Below are positions 36,391 through 45,366 of a stretch of 64,000 nucleotides of DNA, piece by piece (position 1 is the first letter of the stretch; each line of letters opens with the position of its first letter). The DNA is from Bdellovibrio sp. UBA4095. GTDB lineage: Bacteria; Bdellovibrionota; Bdellovibrionia; Bdellovibrionales; Bdellovibrionaceae. Where the stretch lies: NCBI GenBank assembly GCA_002381805.1, contig DFXZ01000010.1:186001-250000 (forward strand), read 5' to 3'. The notes below the pieces were generated by a model. That model made no database searches. It saw nothing but the letters and a program-made list of their open reading frames with translations, and was not told the origin of the DNA. A program made the position numbers and the translations under genes.

Positions 36391-36872
36391 TTAAGACTCA
36401 CAATCATTTGGATTTGCTCAGTATCTGCTATTTTCTCGTTGTTACAAACGGTCGAAAAATTAGTTGTAAGCTTAGGATGAGTTATCCTGATAGTAACTAC
36501 GTATACTCCGCGAATACTTTGCAACGGAAAAGGCTGAATCACGTAGCCCAACCTACCTTTGCAGCCAGGACAGTCAGCGAGCTCATAAATATTGTGATCG
36601 TCCCAAGCCAAGGGTAAGTCCTCGTTCTTCAATGCTGTGCAAGTTGCAACCTCAGAAGCATCAAAGTTGACTTTGAAGAGCTTTGGATCTGACATGATCA
36701 TCTGGACAATCTTCTGGATTTGAACAGAACGGGATCGTGAAGAAATAACCTGCTGGGTGTTCTTTTTGATGTGCACGACATACGTCAGCATTGATGAAAA
36801 CACAATGATGACAATTGCAGACGCAATCAAGATTTCTATTATTGAGTTCCCTTTTTGCTGTTGAATAATCAT
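36387..36872 (-). CDS. Prepilin-like protein (PilV/GspI-like)
   Basis: 161 residues. The leader MIIQQQKG is followed by NSIIEILIASAIVIIVFSSML, a hydrophobic prepilin helix with Glu at +5; the residue after the cleavage Gly is Asn rather than Phe. There are four cysteines in the mature part (VATCTALKN, ADCPGCKG, TVCNNE). The start overlaps the stop of the large upstream gene, and the stop overlaps the next start, both by 4 bases. It is probably a minor pilin working with its neighbours. Confidence 0.82.
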   Translation of the reverse strand: MIIQQQKGNSIIEILIASAIVIIVFSSMLTYVVHIKKNTQQVISSRSRSVQIQKIVQMIMSDPKLFKVNFDASEVATCTALKNEDLPLAWDDHNIYELADCPGCKGRLGYVIQPFPLQSIRGVYVVTIRITHPKLTTNFSTVCNNEKIADTEQIQMIVSLK

Positions 36873-39586
36873 AGGAACTCCAACCTTTTTAACTCGACGA
36901 CATCGTATCTCATAATGCGGTATTTACATCTGATCTCGTTCCCTACCAAACCACAGTCAGGATCTACCATAGTCCACTTAAAAGGATCTGCCTTGTTCCG
37001 CAAAGAAATGGGATTACACTTGAACAGAAACTGTGACTGCTGAATAGATGGGTATGGATGCCACAAGGGATCTGAAGGAACATCGCAGTTAATGCCGCCA
37101 GTCGTCGTCGTATTAAGAATTCCAACCTTGCGAAGTTCGTATACCGCACTCGGATAGTAGATATTACTCCAACGGATACCGGCCTTGATAGCGCTATCAT
37201 CAATTTTCATTTTACTGACAATAAAGGTGCCGATGATTCGAAGTGGTTCTGCGCGCGACTCAATTATTAGATTGTCACACACGAAGAACCCTGCGACAAA
37301 GTTCGCTTCTTTTTCAATAACACAATTGTTATGAATTGCTGAGACGTGGAAAATCGGCAGTACCGGTCCTCCAGATCTTGCACTGGTTGCATTTAACCGC
37401 AAAGTACCAGGATTGTAGCCCGGTTCAAGCGTTGTGCCTGGCTCTGTAAATCCCCATGAACGTCGTGCCTGCTGAGTAAAGGTTGTATTAGACCAGTCCG
37501 CAGCCTTAAATGAAGGGAACATATCCGTTCCCGCTGGTGGAGAGAAACATGACTTATCAAATGCAACCCAATCTTTATCCGCTAAATTGACATTAAAATC
37601 AGTCGCGTTGCCATAGACTTTACAACTGTTATCAAAGGCAGGACATCCGAAATACCCTCCGGCTATTCCAGTTCCGCCCGCAGTACCTTTTGAAAACGCA
37701 AATCGCTTCTCGGTGCCACCATGTGCTCTCTTAAAGCTAAAGCCGTTCGACTTATATCTTCCCATTTCTGGATGCCATGCAAACTGCGAATAACAACGAT
37801 GAGTAGTACCGTTATGGACATAAATATCACTTGTGTACGCTGGAGATCCAGGCTCACAATCTGAAGGGGGCAATTGCGTCTGCCCCTTCGTTCGTGCTGA
37901 GCCAATTGTCCCGTTGCTCGCTGTCGAGTAAGCAACATCAAAAGCTTCCAAATTGATTTCAATACTCGGCTCTGTACTTGTAGTCACTGTTGAACCAGCG
38001 GGCTTCACAGGGAACGGGAACATCGCAAACTTATCCTGGTTCAAAAGCTCCACTCTAATGTCGACAGCATTATTCTGAACATTTGCCCCGAAAGCATAAG
38101 GTGTCGTTGTAATCCTGATCTTTGCACTGGGATCATTCGGGTTCATTGAAATATCCAGCACACCGTTGCTAGACATATCCGCTGCTACATAGCCATTCAC
38201 GTTATTAATCATGCCGTTTAAGCCAATGGCAATTCGCATGATTGGTCGCTGATCCTCGACGGAACCACTATAAGTAACCTGAGGATTAAGCTCAGAGGGC
38301 GAAAAATTGAGCAGCTGCTTTGGACCCGTAATACTCTGCTTATAAAAATTGTTCAAGGCACCCAGATTTGCGCGAAAATTTAACGTCGTATTAACGTTGG
38401 TAGTTGCCCCTGGTGCCGCCTCACTTCCACCCGGAAGCTGCTTTAAAAACAGCTGCGAATTTCTAGTCAGCGAGAGATCAGTCCTTGCGGAATTACGAAG
38501 AATACAAAGTTCGGTGTCAGTCGTGATTGGTGGCGCTGGAGCGACCTTCGTTAAAATTCGCAAACCCTCGTCAGCTCCTGGATCCAAAAGGACCCCTCTT
38601 AAAAAGCCACCAAATTGATCTGTTTGAGAGTAAAAGCGGTCGACAATGCCACCGGCATTAGCAGGTTTAGAATAGCTCGCCGTCGCACCTTTTCCTTCAA
38701 GCACTCGTCCCGATCCCAAAATTAACTTATCCGCAAAGGTCACAGGAGTGTAACCAATTGCGTCCGGAGCCGGGATATACACATTGCCATTGACAAAAAC
38801 AGGGCTATCAAAATGAATACCCGGCGTATTGGGGTTGGCAACCGGAGAGATATAAACGTTTCCATTTGCAGTTGCAGCCAACTCCGGAGCCGGACGATCC
38901 AAGAATAAATTGTTTCCAATCATCAAGGCATTGGTGTTCACTTCTCTTGGGAAAACCATGACAGATGAAACTGCTGAAATTTTGTCACTGGTCGTCTTAA
39001 TCAAAGACCGACCTCCCAAAACAAGTTCAGATTCCACTTGAATAACAACTTCTCGGCCCTTTTGCACACCGTTGTCGACTCGAATAATGCGGAAATTAAA
39101 AACGAAGTCTTGTCCAATATCCTTAAGACCTTTAATGACATAAAACAGTGGGTGCTCCGGTGTAATATCCGCCCATTTGACAGTCCCTACAATTGACTTA
39201 GTTCTCACTTTAGAAATGTCACCGCCATAGGATGCCGCAGGCATCGAGGATTCAATCGCACGCAATCCCTCATCAGATATTAAGAGTCTTTCAACATTGT
39301 TCGGATTTGTTAATGCACACGTTGGGTTCTGTGACCAGTTGGACGAGAAACACCAACGATTTCGCACGCCATTTAAGGTATAATCAATAGAAGAATGAAG
39401 TGCAGCGCTTAGTGCACCAATGTCATTATTCTTAAGAACTGTTTTAGTTAAACTTTCGAAGTAGGTAGCTAAAGACGTGACAATGATGACCCCAATGAAC
39501 GAAATCACCATCGCGTAAACTATCGCGCCACCCTTTTGGCGACGGCGGCCTTCTGAGAATTTTTCTGATTTCCATATACTACACAT
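36869..39586 (-). CDS. Large PilX-like N-terminal membrane-anchored protein
   Basis: 905 residues. After a basic start (SEGRRRQKGG) comes one hydrophobic helix, AIVYAMVISFIGVIIVTSLATYF, like the PilX N-terminus, where the prepilin Glu is at a similar place. The following 860 residues are extracellular in character, rich in Asn, Thr, Gly and Pro with scattered Cys pairs, and unrecognised. PilX proteins are usually below 200 residues, so this is an extreme enlargement, probably an adhesin carried on a pilin scaffold. It is the first gene of a five-gene operon, overlapping the next gene by 4 bases. The ribosome site at the ATG is weak. Confidence 0.72.
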   Translation of the reverse strand: MCSIWKSEKFSEGRRRQKGGAIVYAMVISFIGVIIVTSLATYFESLTKTVLKNNDIGALSAALHSSIDYTLNGVRNRWCFSSNWSQNPTCALTNPNNVERLLISDEGLRAIESSMPAASYGGDISKVRTKSIVGTVKWADITPEHPLFYVIKGLKDIGQDFVFNFRIIRVDNGVQKGREVVIQVESELVLGGRSLIKTTSDKISAVSSVMVFPREVNTNALMIGNNLFLDRPAPELAATANGNVYISPVANPNTPGIHFDSPVFVNGNVYIPAPDAIGYTPVTFADKLILGSGRVLEGKGATASYSKPANAGGIVDRFYSQTDQFGGFLRGVLLDPGADEGLRILTKVAPAPPITTDTELCILRNSARTDLSLTRNSQLFLKQLPGGSEAAPGATTNVNTTLNFRANLGALNNFYKQSITGPKQLLNFSPSELNPQVTYSGSVEDQRPIMRIAIGLNGMINNVNGYVAADMSSNGVLDISMNPNDPSAKIRITTTPYAFGANVQNNAVDIRVELLNQDKFAMFPFPVKPAGSTVTTSTEPSIEINLEAFDVAYSTASNGTIGSARTKGQTQLPPSDCEPGSPAYTSDIYVHNGTTHRCYSQFAWHPEMGRYKSNGFSFKRAHGGTEKRFAFSKGTAGGTGIAGGYFGCPAFDNSCKVYGNATDFNVNLADKDWVAFDKSCFSPPAGTDMFPSFKAADWSNTTFTQQARRSWGFTEPGTTLEPGYNPGTLRLNATSARSGGPVLPIFHVSAIHNNCVIEKEANFVAGFFVCDNLIIESRAEPLRIIGTFIVSKMKIDDSAIKAGIRWSNIYYPSAVYELRKVGILNTTTTGGINCDVPSDPLWHPYPSIQQSQFLFKCNPISLRNKADPFKWTMVDPDCGLVGNEIRCKYRIMRYDVVELKRLEFL

Positions 39587-39759
39587 TGTCTACTTTTCGG
39601 AATTTACTAAGAATTCTTGAGAGCCCGAGAGCCTCACTTTGAGACACCAGCTCCAAACCGACACAACAGGAAGCGAGAACTGCGATCACGACGAGTGTCT
39701 CAGTTTGGTTCAACAAACTCCCTTTGAATTACTTTTCTCTTGATTATGATTTCTTGTCC

Positions 39760-39786
39760 AAGGGCCTATTTTAACTCTTAGGCCTT
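39760..39786 (-). terminator. Weak hairpin at the 3' end of the esterase gene
   Basis: GGCCTA (39763-39768) pairs with TAGGCC (39779-39784), extended by a G-T and two A-T pairs. It starts in the stop codon of the esterase gene. There is no T-run after it on the minus strand, so termination efficiency is doubtful. Confidence 0.35.
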
Positions 39787-40855
39787 ATCTTCGCGGGACC
39801 CTAGTACGAAGTTCACTCTGCGCTAGGTCGTGCAAAGACCTGCCAATTTCTCTGGTAGCCCTTCGAGATCCCGAATGAATACTCACCAGATTCAGAAATC
39901 CATGAGCTAAAGGTTCCATACACAGTTCATTCGTCTTGCCACCCCGCTGACGCAAGTAGCGGGCATAAGCTTGTCCTTCGTCTCGCAATATATCGAAGCC
40001 CGCCGTTACGACCAGGGCTGGGGCCAGGGCAACTCCTCCAGGCGCATGAATTGGTGAAACTCGGGGATCACTCGCCATCCCTGAATTTTCTTGCAGGTAG
40101 TGTGTATAAAACCATTCTCGTTCACCGAAGTTAAAATAGAAATCGTGATCGTACCGTTGAAGAGATTCGTAGCTTCCTGTTCGATCAATCATGGGATAAA
40201 TCAAACATTGCGCAAGCACCGGCGCACCCGTCATTGAAAGCACTTGAGCCGTCACCGCAGCCAAAGTCGCACCTGCGCTATTTCCTCCCACCACAATTGA
40301 TTCCTTGCGAACACCGAATAAATCCGCATTTTGCTGAACCCAGCGCACGGCGGCCTCGGCATCTTCTACAGCAGCTGGAAAAGGATTCTCTGGAGCCAAA
40401 CGATACGCAACAGAAAGAAGTGGCATTCGACTTTCCTGACAAAGCAATCGACAACTGTCATCAGCCGTTTCCAGATCACCAAAGACGAATCCGCCACCGT
40501 GGAAATAGACCATCAGTGCAGATATTTTTTCAGGACCTTCTGGTATATAAAGACGCGCTTCCAAATGTCCGGAGGAGGTGGGAACTCTAAAGGGTCTGAC
40601 TTCTGCAACTGGAAAGTTCGCGCGCAAAGGCAGAAGCTCTTTCAGCCATCGCTCGCGACTTTGCTCGGGTGTCAGCGAATTTAAGGCTGCCACCTTTCCC
40701 AGTTTGCGCAATTTCAATAGAAAATAAACAAATCGAGAAAGCTCAACTCCGTTTTCATTTTTGGGCGTTCTCATAAATCGGAAAAATCGACTTTCCAAGA
40801 GTCGATCAATGGTGCGAAGAATTAAAAGCTGAAAGGTGAGCGGATTCTTTCTCAT
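39785..40855 (-). CDS. Alpha/beta hydrolase, hormone-sensitive-lipase type
   Basis: A cytoplasmic esterase of 356 residues. The oxyanion motif HGGGFVFGD and nucleophile GNSAGAT (GxSxG) are the HSL-family pair, about 75 residues apart as usual. The catalytic Asp is probably in VTAGFDILRDEG, followed by His in EPLAHGFLN. It overlaps the monooxygenase gene by 4 bases. An esterase directly after a Baeyer-Villiger-type oxygenase would cleave the ester or lactone that the oxygenase makes. The natural substrate is unknown. Confidence 0.92.
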   Translation of the reverse strand: MRKNPLTFQLLILRTIDRLLESRFFRFMRTPKNENGVELSRFVYFLLKLRKLGKVAALNSLTPEQSRERWLKELLPLRANFPVAEVRPFRVPTSSGHLEARLYIPEGPEKISALMVYFHGGGFVFGDLETADDSCRLLCQESRMPLLSVAYRLAPENPFPAAVEDAEAAVRWVQQNADLFGVRKESIVVGGNSAGATLAAVTAQVLSMTGAPVLAQCLIYPMIDRTGSYESLQRYDHDFYFNFGEREWFYTHYLQENSGMASDPRVSPIHAPGGVALAPALVVTAGFDILRDEGQAYARYLRQRGGKTNELCMEPLAHGFLNLVSIHSGSRRATREIGRSLHDLAQSELRTRVPRR

Positions 40856-42309
40856 CTTTTAGTGCTCTTTCTGACTTCAAATGCCGTTGGCCTGAACTTT
40901 TTTAAGAGCCTGCGAAAGCTGAAAGAAAAATCCGGCCAAAGCGCAGTGTTGATTCCTTTACTATCCAAATACCAACTCTTGCATCCACCAACTTCCCACA
41001 CCGTTATATGCATCTGTTGCGCTAGCCTTCGACAATATTCGTCTTGTTCGGAAGAGCGCACTTCGAGAATATCAGCATCTTTTTGCGCCACATACTCCAC
41101 GGCTTTAAGAAGCTGTACAGCAATGGCCTCATACATGTAAACCATTGAGCTATGACCCAACCCAGTATTGGGACCATTCATCAAAAACAAATTTGGAAAG
41201 CCCGACACCATCATTCCCAGATAGGCCCTGGGAGTTCCGCTCCAGGTTTGTGAAAGGCTCACCCCTTTTGAGAACACCCGGGCGGCCACGGGTGATTCTT
41301 GAGTTTTAAACCCCGTTGCAAAAATAAGGGAGTCAGCTGCGTAAAATGTCCCTTGCACATCCAATATTCCATCTGCGCGAACTTCTTGAATCTGGCTTGT
41401 CACCAGAGATACATTACTTTTGTTCAGCGCCGGATAATAGTCGTCAGACAGAAGAATTCTCTTACAACCCATTGTATATTTTGGCTTCAGTTTATTTCGC
41501 AAGTTTTCGCTCGGAACCTGGGCATGGAGATGGGCTAGCGCTTTCTTCTGTGCATTTTTCATTAAGTGAGGATGGAGAAAGGCAATAACTGCGATTTCCA
41601 ACTTCAGATATATTCCCAGCCTAGTAAGTTTCTGGAGAAAAGGAATCTTTCTGAAGAGGTGCTTTTTCATTGAACTGATGAGCCTATCTTTACGAGGCAA
41701 TATCCAGGCAGGAGTTCGTTGGAAAATTGTGACTGATTTCGCCGCTTCTGCAATTTGAGGAATAAACTGTATTGCTGAAGCTCCTGTTCCCACAACGATG
41801 ACCTTACGGTCTTTCGCAGAAAAACCTGTCGGCCAGTGCGCGGAGTGAAAGACCTCTCCTGAAAAAGTCTCGAGTCCACGCAGCGGTGGAATCACCGCTT
41901 CACTAAGATTGCCCGTGGCTAAAATCAGAAAACGTGCGATGTAAATACCGCCGGCGGTTTCAACTCGCCACTCCCCTGTTTCTTCATTCCACTCAGCTCG
42001 AGACATTTCATGATTAAATCGGATGTACTCTTCTAATTGGAAGCGTCCAAGGCAGTCTTTGAGATATTGATGGATCTCTTCTCTACGAGCGAATTTGTGA
42101 CTCCACTCTGGATTGGGCGCGAAAGAGAAAGAGTAGAGATGAGAAGGAACATCACAGGCACAACCCGGATACGTGTTGTCACGCCAGACTCCGCCGATTT
42201 CGTGCGAACGTTCGAGCAGTAAAAAATCGCTTTCACCCTCTTGCTTAAGACGTATCGCCGCCGCTAATCCACTAAAGCCAGAACCGATGATAAGCAGCTT
42301 CTTTCGCAT
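40852..42309 (-). CDS. Flavin-containing / Baeyer-Villiger-type monooxygenase
   Basis: 485 residues. FAD motif IIGSGFSGLAAAIRL at the start, EIGGVWRDNTYPGCACDVPSH typical of Baeyer-Villiger enzymes, then the fingerprint FSGEVFHSAHWP (FxGxxxHxxxW) near residue 155 and the NADPH motif VVGTGASAIQ. It should insert oxygen into a ketone using NADPH. The ATG at 42309 has AAGG at 7 bases; a GTG three bases earlier is the alternative. It follows the nitroreductase gene with almost no gap. Confidence 0.9.
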   Translation of the reverse strand: MRKKLLIIGSGFSGLAAAIRLKQEGESDFLLLERSHEIGGVWRDNTYPGCACDVPSHLYSFSFAPNPEWSHKFARREEIHQYLKDCLGRFQLEEYIRFNHEMSRAEWNEETGEWRVETAGGIYIARFLILATGNLSEAVIPPLRGLETFSGEVFHSAHWPTGFSAKDRKVIVVGTGASAIQFIPQIAEAAKSVTIFQRTPAWILPRKDRLISSMKKHLFRKIPFLQKLTRLGIYLKLEIAVIAFLHPHLMKNAQKKALAHLHAQVPSENLRNKLKPKYTMGCKRILLSDDYYPALNKSNVSLVTSQIQEVRADGILDVQGTFYAADSLIFATGFKTQESPVAARVFSKGVSLSQTWSGTPRAYLGMMVSGFPNLFLMNGPNTGLGHSSMVYMYEAIAVQLLKAVEYVAQKDADILEVRSSEQDEYCRRLAQQMHITVWEVGGCKSWYLDSKGINTALWPDFSFSFRRLLKKFRPTAFEVRKSTKR

Positions 42310-42311
42310 CA

Positions 42312-43160
42312 CTAAACCTTATGTACGAACTGATCTCTAGGTCCCCTTATGCGCGGACCGTAGATTCCGTTCGAGGCTCTTCTTCCCGCACTGATAACCA
42401 TGGCTACTGAAGCTCCACGCGGCAAGTCCAAAAGGCGCTTCACGCGGACTTCATCAAATCCCTCCATGGGACAGGTATCAAACCCTGCAGCTCTAAAAGC
42501 GAGCATCAAGTTTTGGCAAGCCAATGCCGTCGTCTTGGTCGCCCACAATCTGTTGCCTTTGTTTCCGTAAGGACCTCGGGGGATCACGCGGAACAATCCG
42601 ACAAAGTTAATTAGCAAGGACTTGATAGGCCCCAAAAGACCTAACGGCCCATTGCCGTAGACAATGGGAGCTAACTTTGAATAATAGTCCTTTGCACTCT
42701 GCGGGATGTGAGGCTGTCTGGAAAAATAATCAAGATTTATCTTTTGTCCAAGTTTCCAACGATCAGGGCGAGCCACACAGACAATGAAGGTCGAAGAGGT
42801 TTTTGCAGCCGGTTGATTCAGGCAATACTCTTTTAGTTTCTCCATTTTTTCGGGTGACTGAACCCAGAAAAAATCCCAGGTCTGCAAGTTCGACGAGTTA
42901 GGTGCTAACAACGCCATATCTAAACATTTTTCCACAATCTCATCTGGAATCCGATCGGGCGTATAGACCCGAACCGAACGCCGCGAGTTGACGACTTTCT
43001 CAAATTCGGCAAAATCACAGTCCGTAGCAGGTTCACTGTAATTTACTTCCAAAGGTTTTGAGAATACGTTATCAGCCATATCTTGACCTCGCTTCAGAGT
43101 CCTTAGCTTAGGAGCAGGTCCAATCGCTGGCAAGCTTAATGACTTGCCTAAGAACGACAT
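42312..43160 (-). CDS. Nitroreductase-family FMN oxidoreductase
   Basis: An FMN-dependent oxidoreductase. The FMN-phosphate contact SRRSVRVYTPD and the ALLAPNSSNLQTWDF region are diagnostic. Start is ambiguous. An ATG at 43160 with AAGGAG close by overlaps the epimerase stop. An ATG at 43079 (MADNVFSK) has GAGG at 7 bases and gives a more usual N-terminus. I report the longer one. The substrate could be a nitro compound, quinone or enone. In the operon it may act before the monooxygenase. Confidence 0.85.
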   Translation of the reverse strand: MSFLGKSLSLPAIGPAPKLRTLKRGQDMADNVFSKPLEVNYSEPATDCDFAEFEKVVNSRRSVRVYTPDRIPDEIVEKCLDMALLAPNSSNLQTWDFFWVQSPEKMEKLKEYCLNQPAAKTSSTFIVCVARPDRWKLGQKINLDYFSRQPHIPQSAKDYYSKLAPIVYGNGPLGLLGPIKSLLINFVGLFRVIPRGPYGNKGNRLWATKTTALACQNLMLAFRAAGFDTCPMEGFDEVRVKRLLDLPRGASVAMVISAGRRASNGIYGPRIRGPRDQFVHKV

Positions 43161-44026
43161 TTCTCCTTCAGTCTTGTCAAAAGCGGACGAAGCCAATCCG
43201 CTTGCGGTCTACACTCGAATCCTTCGCTTCGTGCTTTGCCGACATTCATAGTCCAACTTTCCGGAACTCCGTAAGGGGATCCATTCTGAGAGTTGCCAGA
43301 TTCGGCAAAGACCACCTTTTGACCAACGACCTCGGAAATTGCGGTCATAAGCTCTGCTAAGGTGCAAGGATCCGCAGATGCAAAATTATAGGCGCCCTGC
43401 TTTTTATTTTCGACCAACCACAGCAGGGCTCGCGCAGCATCGCTCGACTGAATAAAACCAAATCGGGCATTCAAATTAGGAAAGTATATTTCTTCGCCGC
43501 GCGAGACGGCACACACATGCTTAAGCAGCCGATCTGTATAATCATCATCGCCCACGACCACGGGAAACCTCGCGAACGAAGTCTCAAAAAACGACTGCTC
43601 CAGAAATACTTTTTCTGCGGCCCGCTTCCCCTCAGCATACTCCTCTGCAGACGTGCTCGGCCGGGTTGGCTTATACTCGCGACCATCAAACTGGGATTCT
43701 TTTAAATCTGATCCCAGAGAATAAACCGAAAGCGTCGATGTATACAGATAGTACGGAGTTTTATCTTTAAATATCTGAACTGCGAGCTGAGCCTGTTCCG
43801 CATTCATGCAAACCTGATCTACCACCGCATCGAATTTTTTGCCTACTAGCGCGGAGCCCATTTCCGCAGCATTCGAACGATCTGCGACAAGACGCTCCAC
43901 TCTGGCACCGAAATCGTCGGGTGTCTGACCTCGAGAGAGAATAGTGACCTGATGATTCGATTCAACCAGCAAACGCACGAATTGTTTGCCGAAAAAACGG
44001 GTCCCCCCTATTACTAATATCTTCAT
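43148..44026 (-). CDS. NAD-dependent epimerase/dehydratase family protein
   Basis: 292 residues, Rossmann fold. The NAD motif ILVIGGTRFFGKQFV is at the N-terminus in the GGTRFxG variant used by a subgroup close to plant CSP41 and atypical reductases. The Tyr/Lys pair of extended SDRs is visible as EYAEGKRAAE (YxxxK), and an upstream Thr-Ser segment (YTSTLSVY) supplies the Ser/Thr. GGAGG precedes the ATG. It is the first gene of the four-gene oxidative operon. The substrate is not evident from sequence. Confidence 0.87.
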   Translation of the reverse strand: MKILVIGGTRFFGKQFVRLLVESNHQVTILSRGQTPDDFGARVERLVADRSNAAEMGSALVGKKFDAVVDQVCMNAEQAQLAVQIFKDKTPYYLYTSTLSVYSLGSDLKESQFDGREYKPTRPSTSAEEYAEGKRAAEKVFLEQSFFETSFARFPVVVGDDDYTDRLLKHVCAVSRGEEIYFPNLNARFGFIQSSDAARALLWLVENKKQGAYNFASADPCTLAELMTAISEVVGQKVVFAESGNSQNGSPYGVPESWTMNVGKARSEGFECRPQADWLRPLLTRLKEKCRS

Positions 44027-44132
44027 TTAGATTCCTCCGCCTTGGTTGGGGATCAACTTATCATGTTCAGCTAAAATGCCAAAAACAACTGCGAAGTCCA
44101 AAGTATCGCCAACTGATCCCTAATGCCCCAGG

Positions 44133-44170
44133 CCCAAAAATCATGAGAATATTTTCTCATGATTTTTGGG
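44133..44170. repeat. Perfect 17-bp inverted repeat in divergent intergenic region
   Basis: A 38-base palindrome with 17-base perfect arms and loop TATT; the arms begin CCCAAAAATCATGAG and end in AA. The inner part has A5 on one side and T5 on the other, so it resembles a bidirectional terminator. Yet it lies between two divergent genes (starts at 44026 and 44255), where no gene ends. Confidence 0.85.
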
Positions 44171-44254
44171 AAAACAAGAATATACTAATATTAGTTGTTC
44201 AAGCACCGATAAAGTAAATGTAATCGATATATCTCGATTGGAAAGTGCCGTAAT

Positions 44255-45292
44255 ATGATAGCAAAAAAACATAGAATTTTTTTAGCTAGCTTCGGCTTCA
44301 TCATTTTAACAATCCCAGCATGTAAATTTGGCTCGGAAGGCTTTCAGCTTTCACAGTCATTACCAGACACCACTTCGCCAACACCCACCCCGTCACCATC
44401 GCCAAGTCCTTCACCCATTCCCGAGGACAAACTGCTTTTCGGCGTTAACGGGCATGATGGTCGATCCACCTATCCTTTAGCTCAATCTGAAGCCGTGTTT
44501 AAGATGCTCGATGAAAATAATCTTCGCACATACCGAGTGGATATCAATCCCGTCAGCTTTACCGTCATGGACCACTTGGTTCCCTTGGCCAAAAAATACA
44601 ACATCAAACTTCGTCCGATGATCTATCCTGTGGCACAGGCAACCGCTTACAACTTTGTTAAAAGGTACGCCCACGACGTAGAAATCTGGGAGATCGGCAA
44701 TGAACAAGACTATAAGCGCGAGGGAGCTCAAGATCGAATCGACACAATGATGGAAACCTACCGAGGCATCAAACAGGTTGCTTCCGAGATGGGACTCAAC
44801 ATTAAAACCTCGATTAACATTATGGCCTGCAATGATATCCCAGCTCAGAGCCGATGTTATAACGATCCCAATGGGGGCATGTGGTTCCTTGATATGGCAC
44901 GGGCATCAGGGTTTAATTTCGACTTCATCACTTTTCACTACTATGCTTACTATGGAGACAAAGGCTTTTGGATGGACAAATACCTTAGTCAAATGCGAGC
45001 CGTTGCGACCAAATACAATTCCAAAATTTTCTTTAACGAAACTCACTGTGCGGAGATTTATGCCGGAGAAGAAGACGGCGACGGTGACTGCGTCGAAGCT
45101 GTTCGCGAGCTTTTTGACGAGATCCTTGAAAAGTACAGCGATATTGTTCAAGAGATCAATGTCTACGAATTATTAGACGAGCCCAACATAGCCCCTGAAA
45201 TTCCTGAGCACGAAAGACACTTTGGCTTGATGTACGATATAAATAACCCCAAGCCGACATTCAACTTACTGGTCGACTACGCGAACAAGTAA
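44255..45292 (+). CDS. Lipoprotein glycosidase, clan GH-A type
   Basis: 345 residues. The signal peptide ends in the lipobox TIPAC at residues 19-23, so it is membrane-anchored after lipidation. A Thr/Pro/Ser linker (TPTPSPSPSPSPIP) follows. The (beta/alpha)8 catalytic region has acid/base Glu in WEIGNEQD and the likely nucleophile Glu in IFFNETHCAE, a spacing seen in clan GH-A families such as GH39. HYYAYYGD lies between them. The GH family is not decided. An AATCGA/TCGATT inverted repeat lies 16 bases upstream of the ATG. Confidence 0.82.
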   Translation: MIAKKHRIFLASFGFIILTIPACKFGSEGFQLSQSLPDTTSPTPTPSPSPSPSPIPEDKLLFGVNGHDGRSTYPLAQSEAVFKMLDENNLRTYRVDINPVSFTVMDHLVPLAKKYNIKLRPMIYPVAQATAYNFVKRYAHDVEIWEIGNEQDYKREGAQDRIDTMMETYRGIKQVASEMGLNIKTSINIMACNDIPAQSRCYNDPNGGMWFLDMARASGFNFDFITFHYYAYYGDKGFWMDKYLSQMRAVATKYNSKIFFNETHCAEIYAGEEDGDGDCVEAVRELFDEILEKYSDIVQEINVYELLDEPNIAPEIPEHERHFGLMYDINNPKPTFNLLVDYANK

Positions 45293-45366
45293 TCTAGGAA
45301 ACTAAAAGGAGTGCCCTCTAAAACAACTCGTTTATATTCTTTGTTAGTACTTCTGTTCTGAAGAGT

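Noticed and set aside
39640..39702. TGAGACAC/GTGTCTCA inverted repeat upstream of the pilin-like operon
   Set aside because: 8-base arms 47 bases apart, no further support as an operator or terminator.
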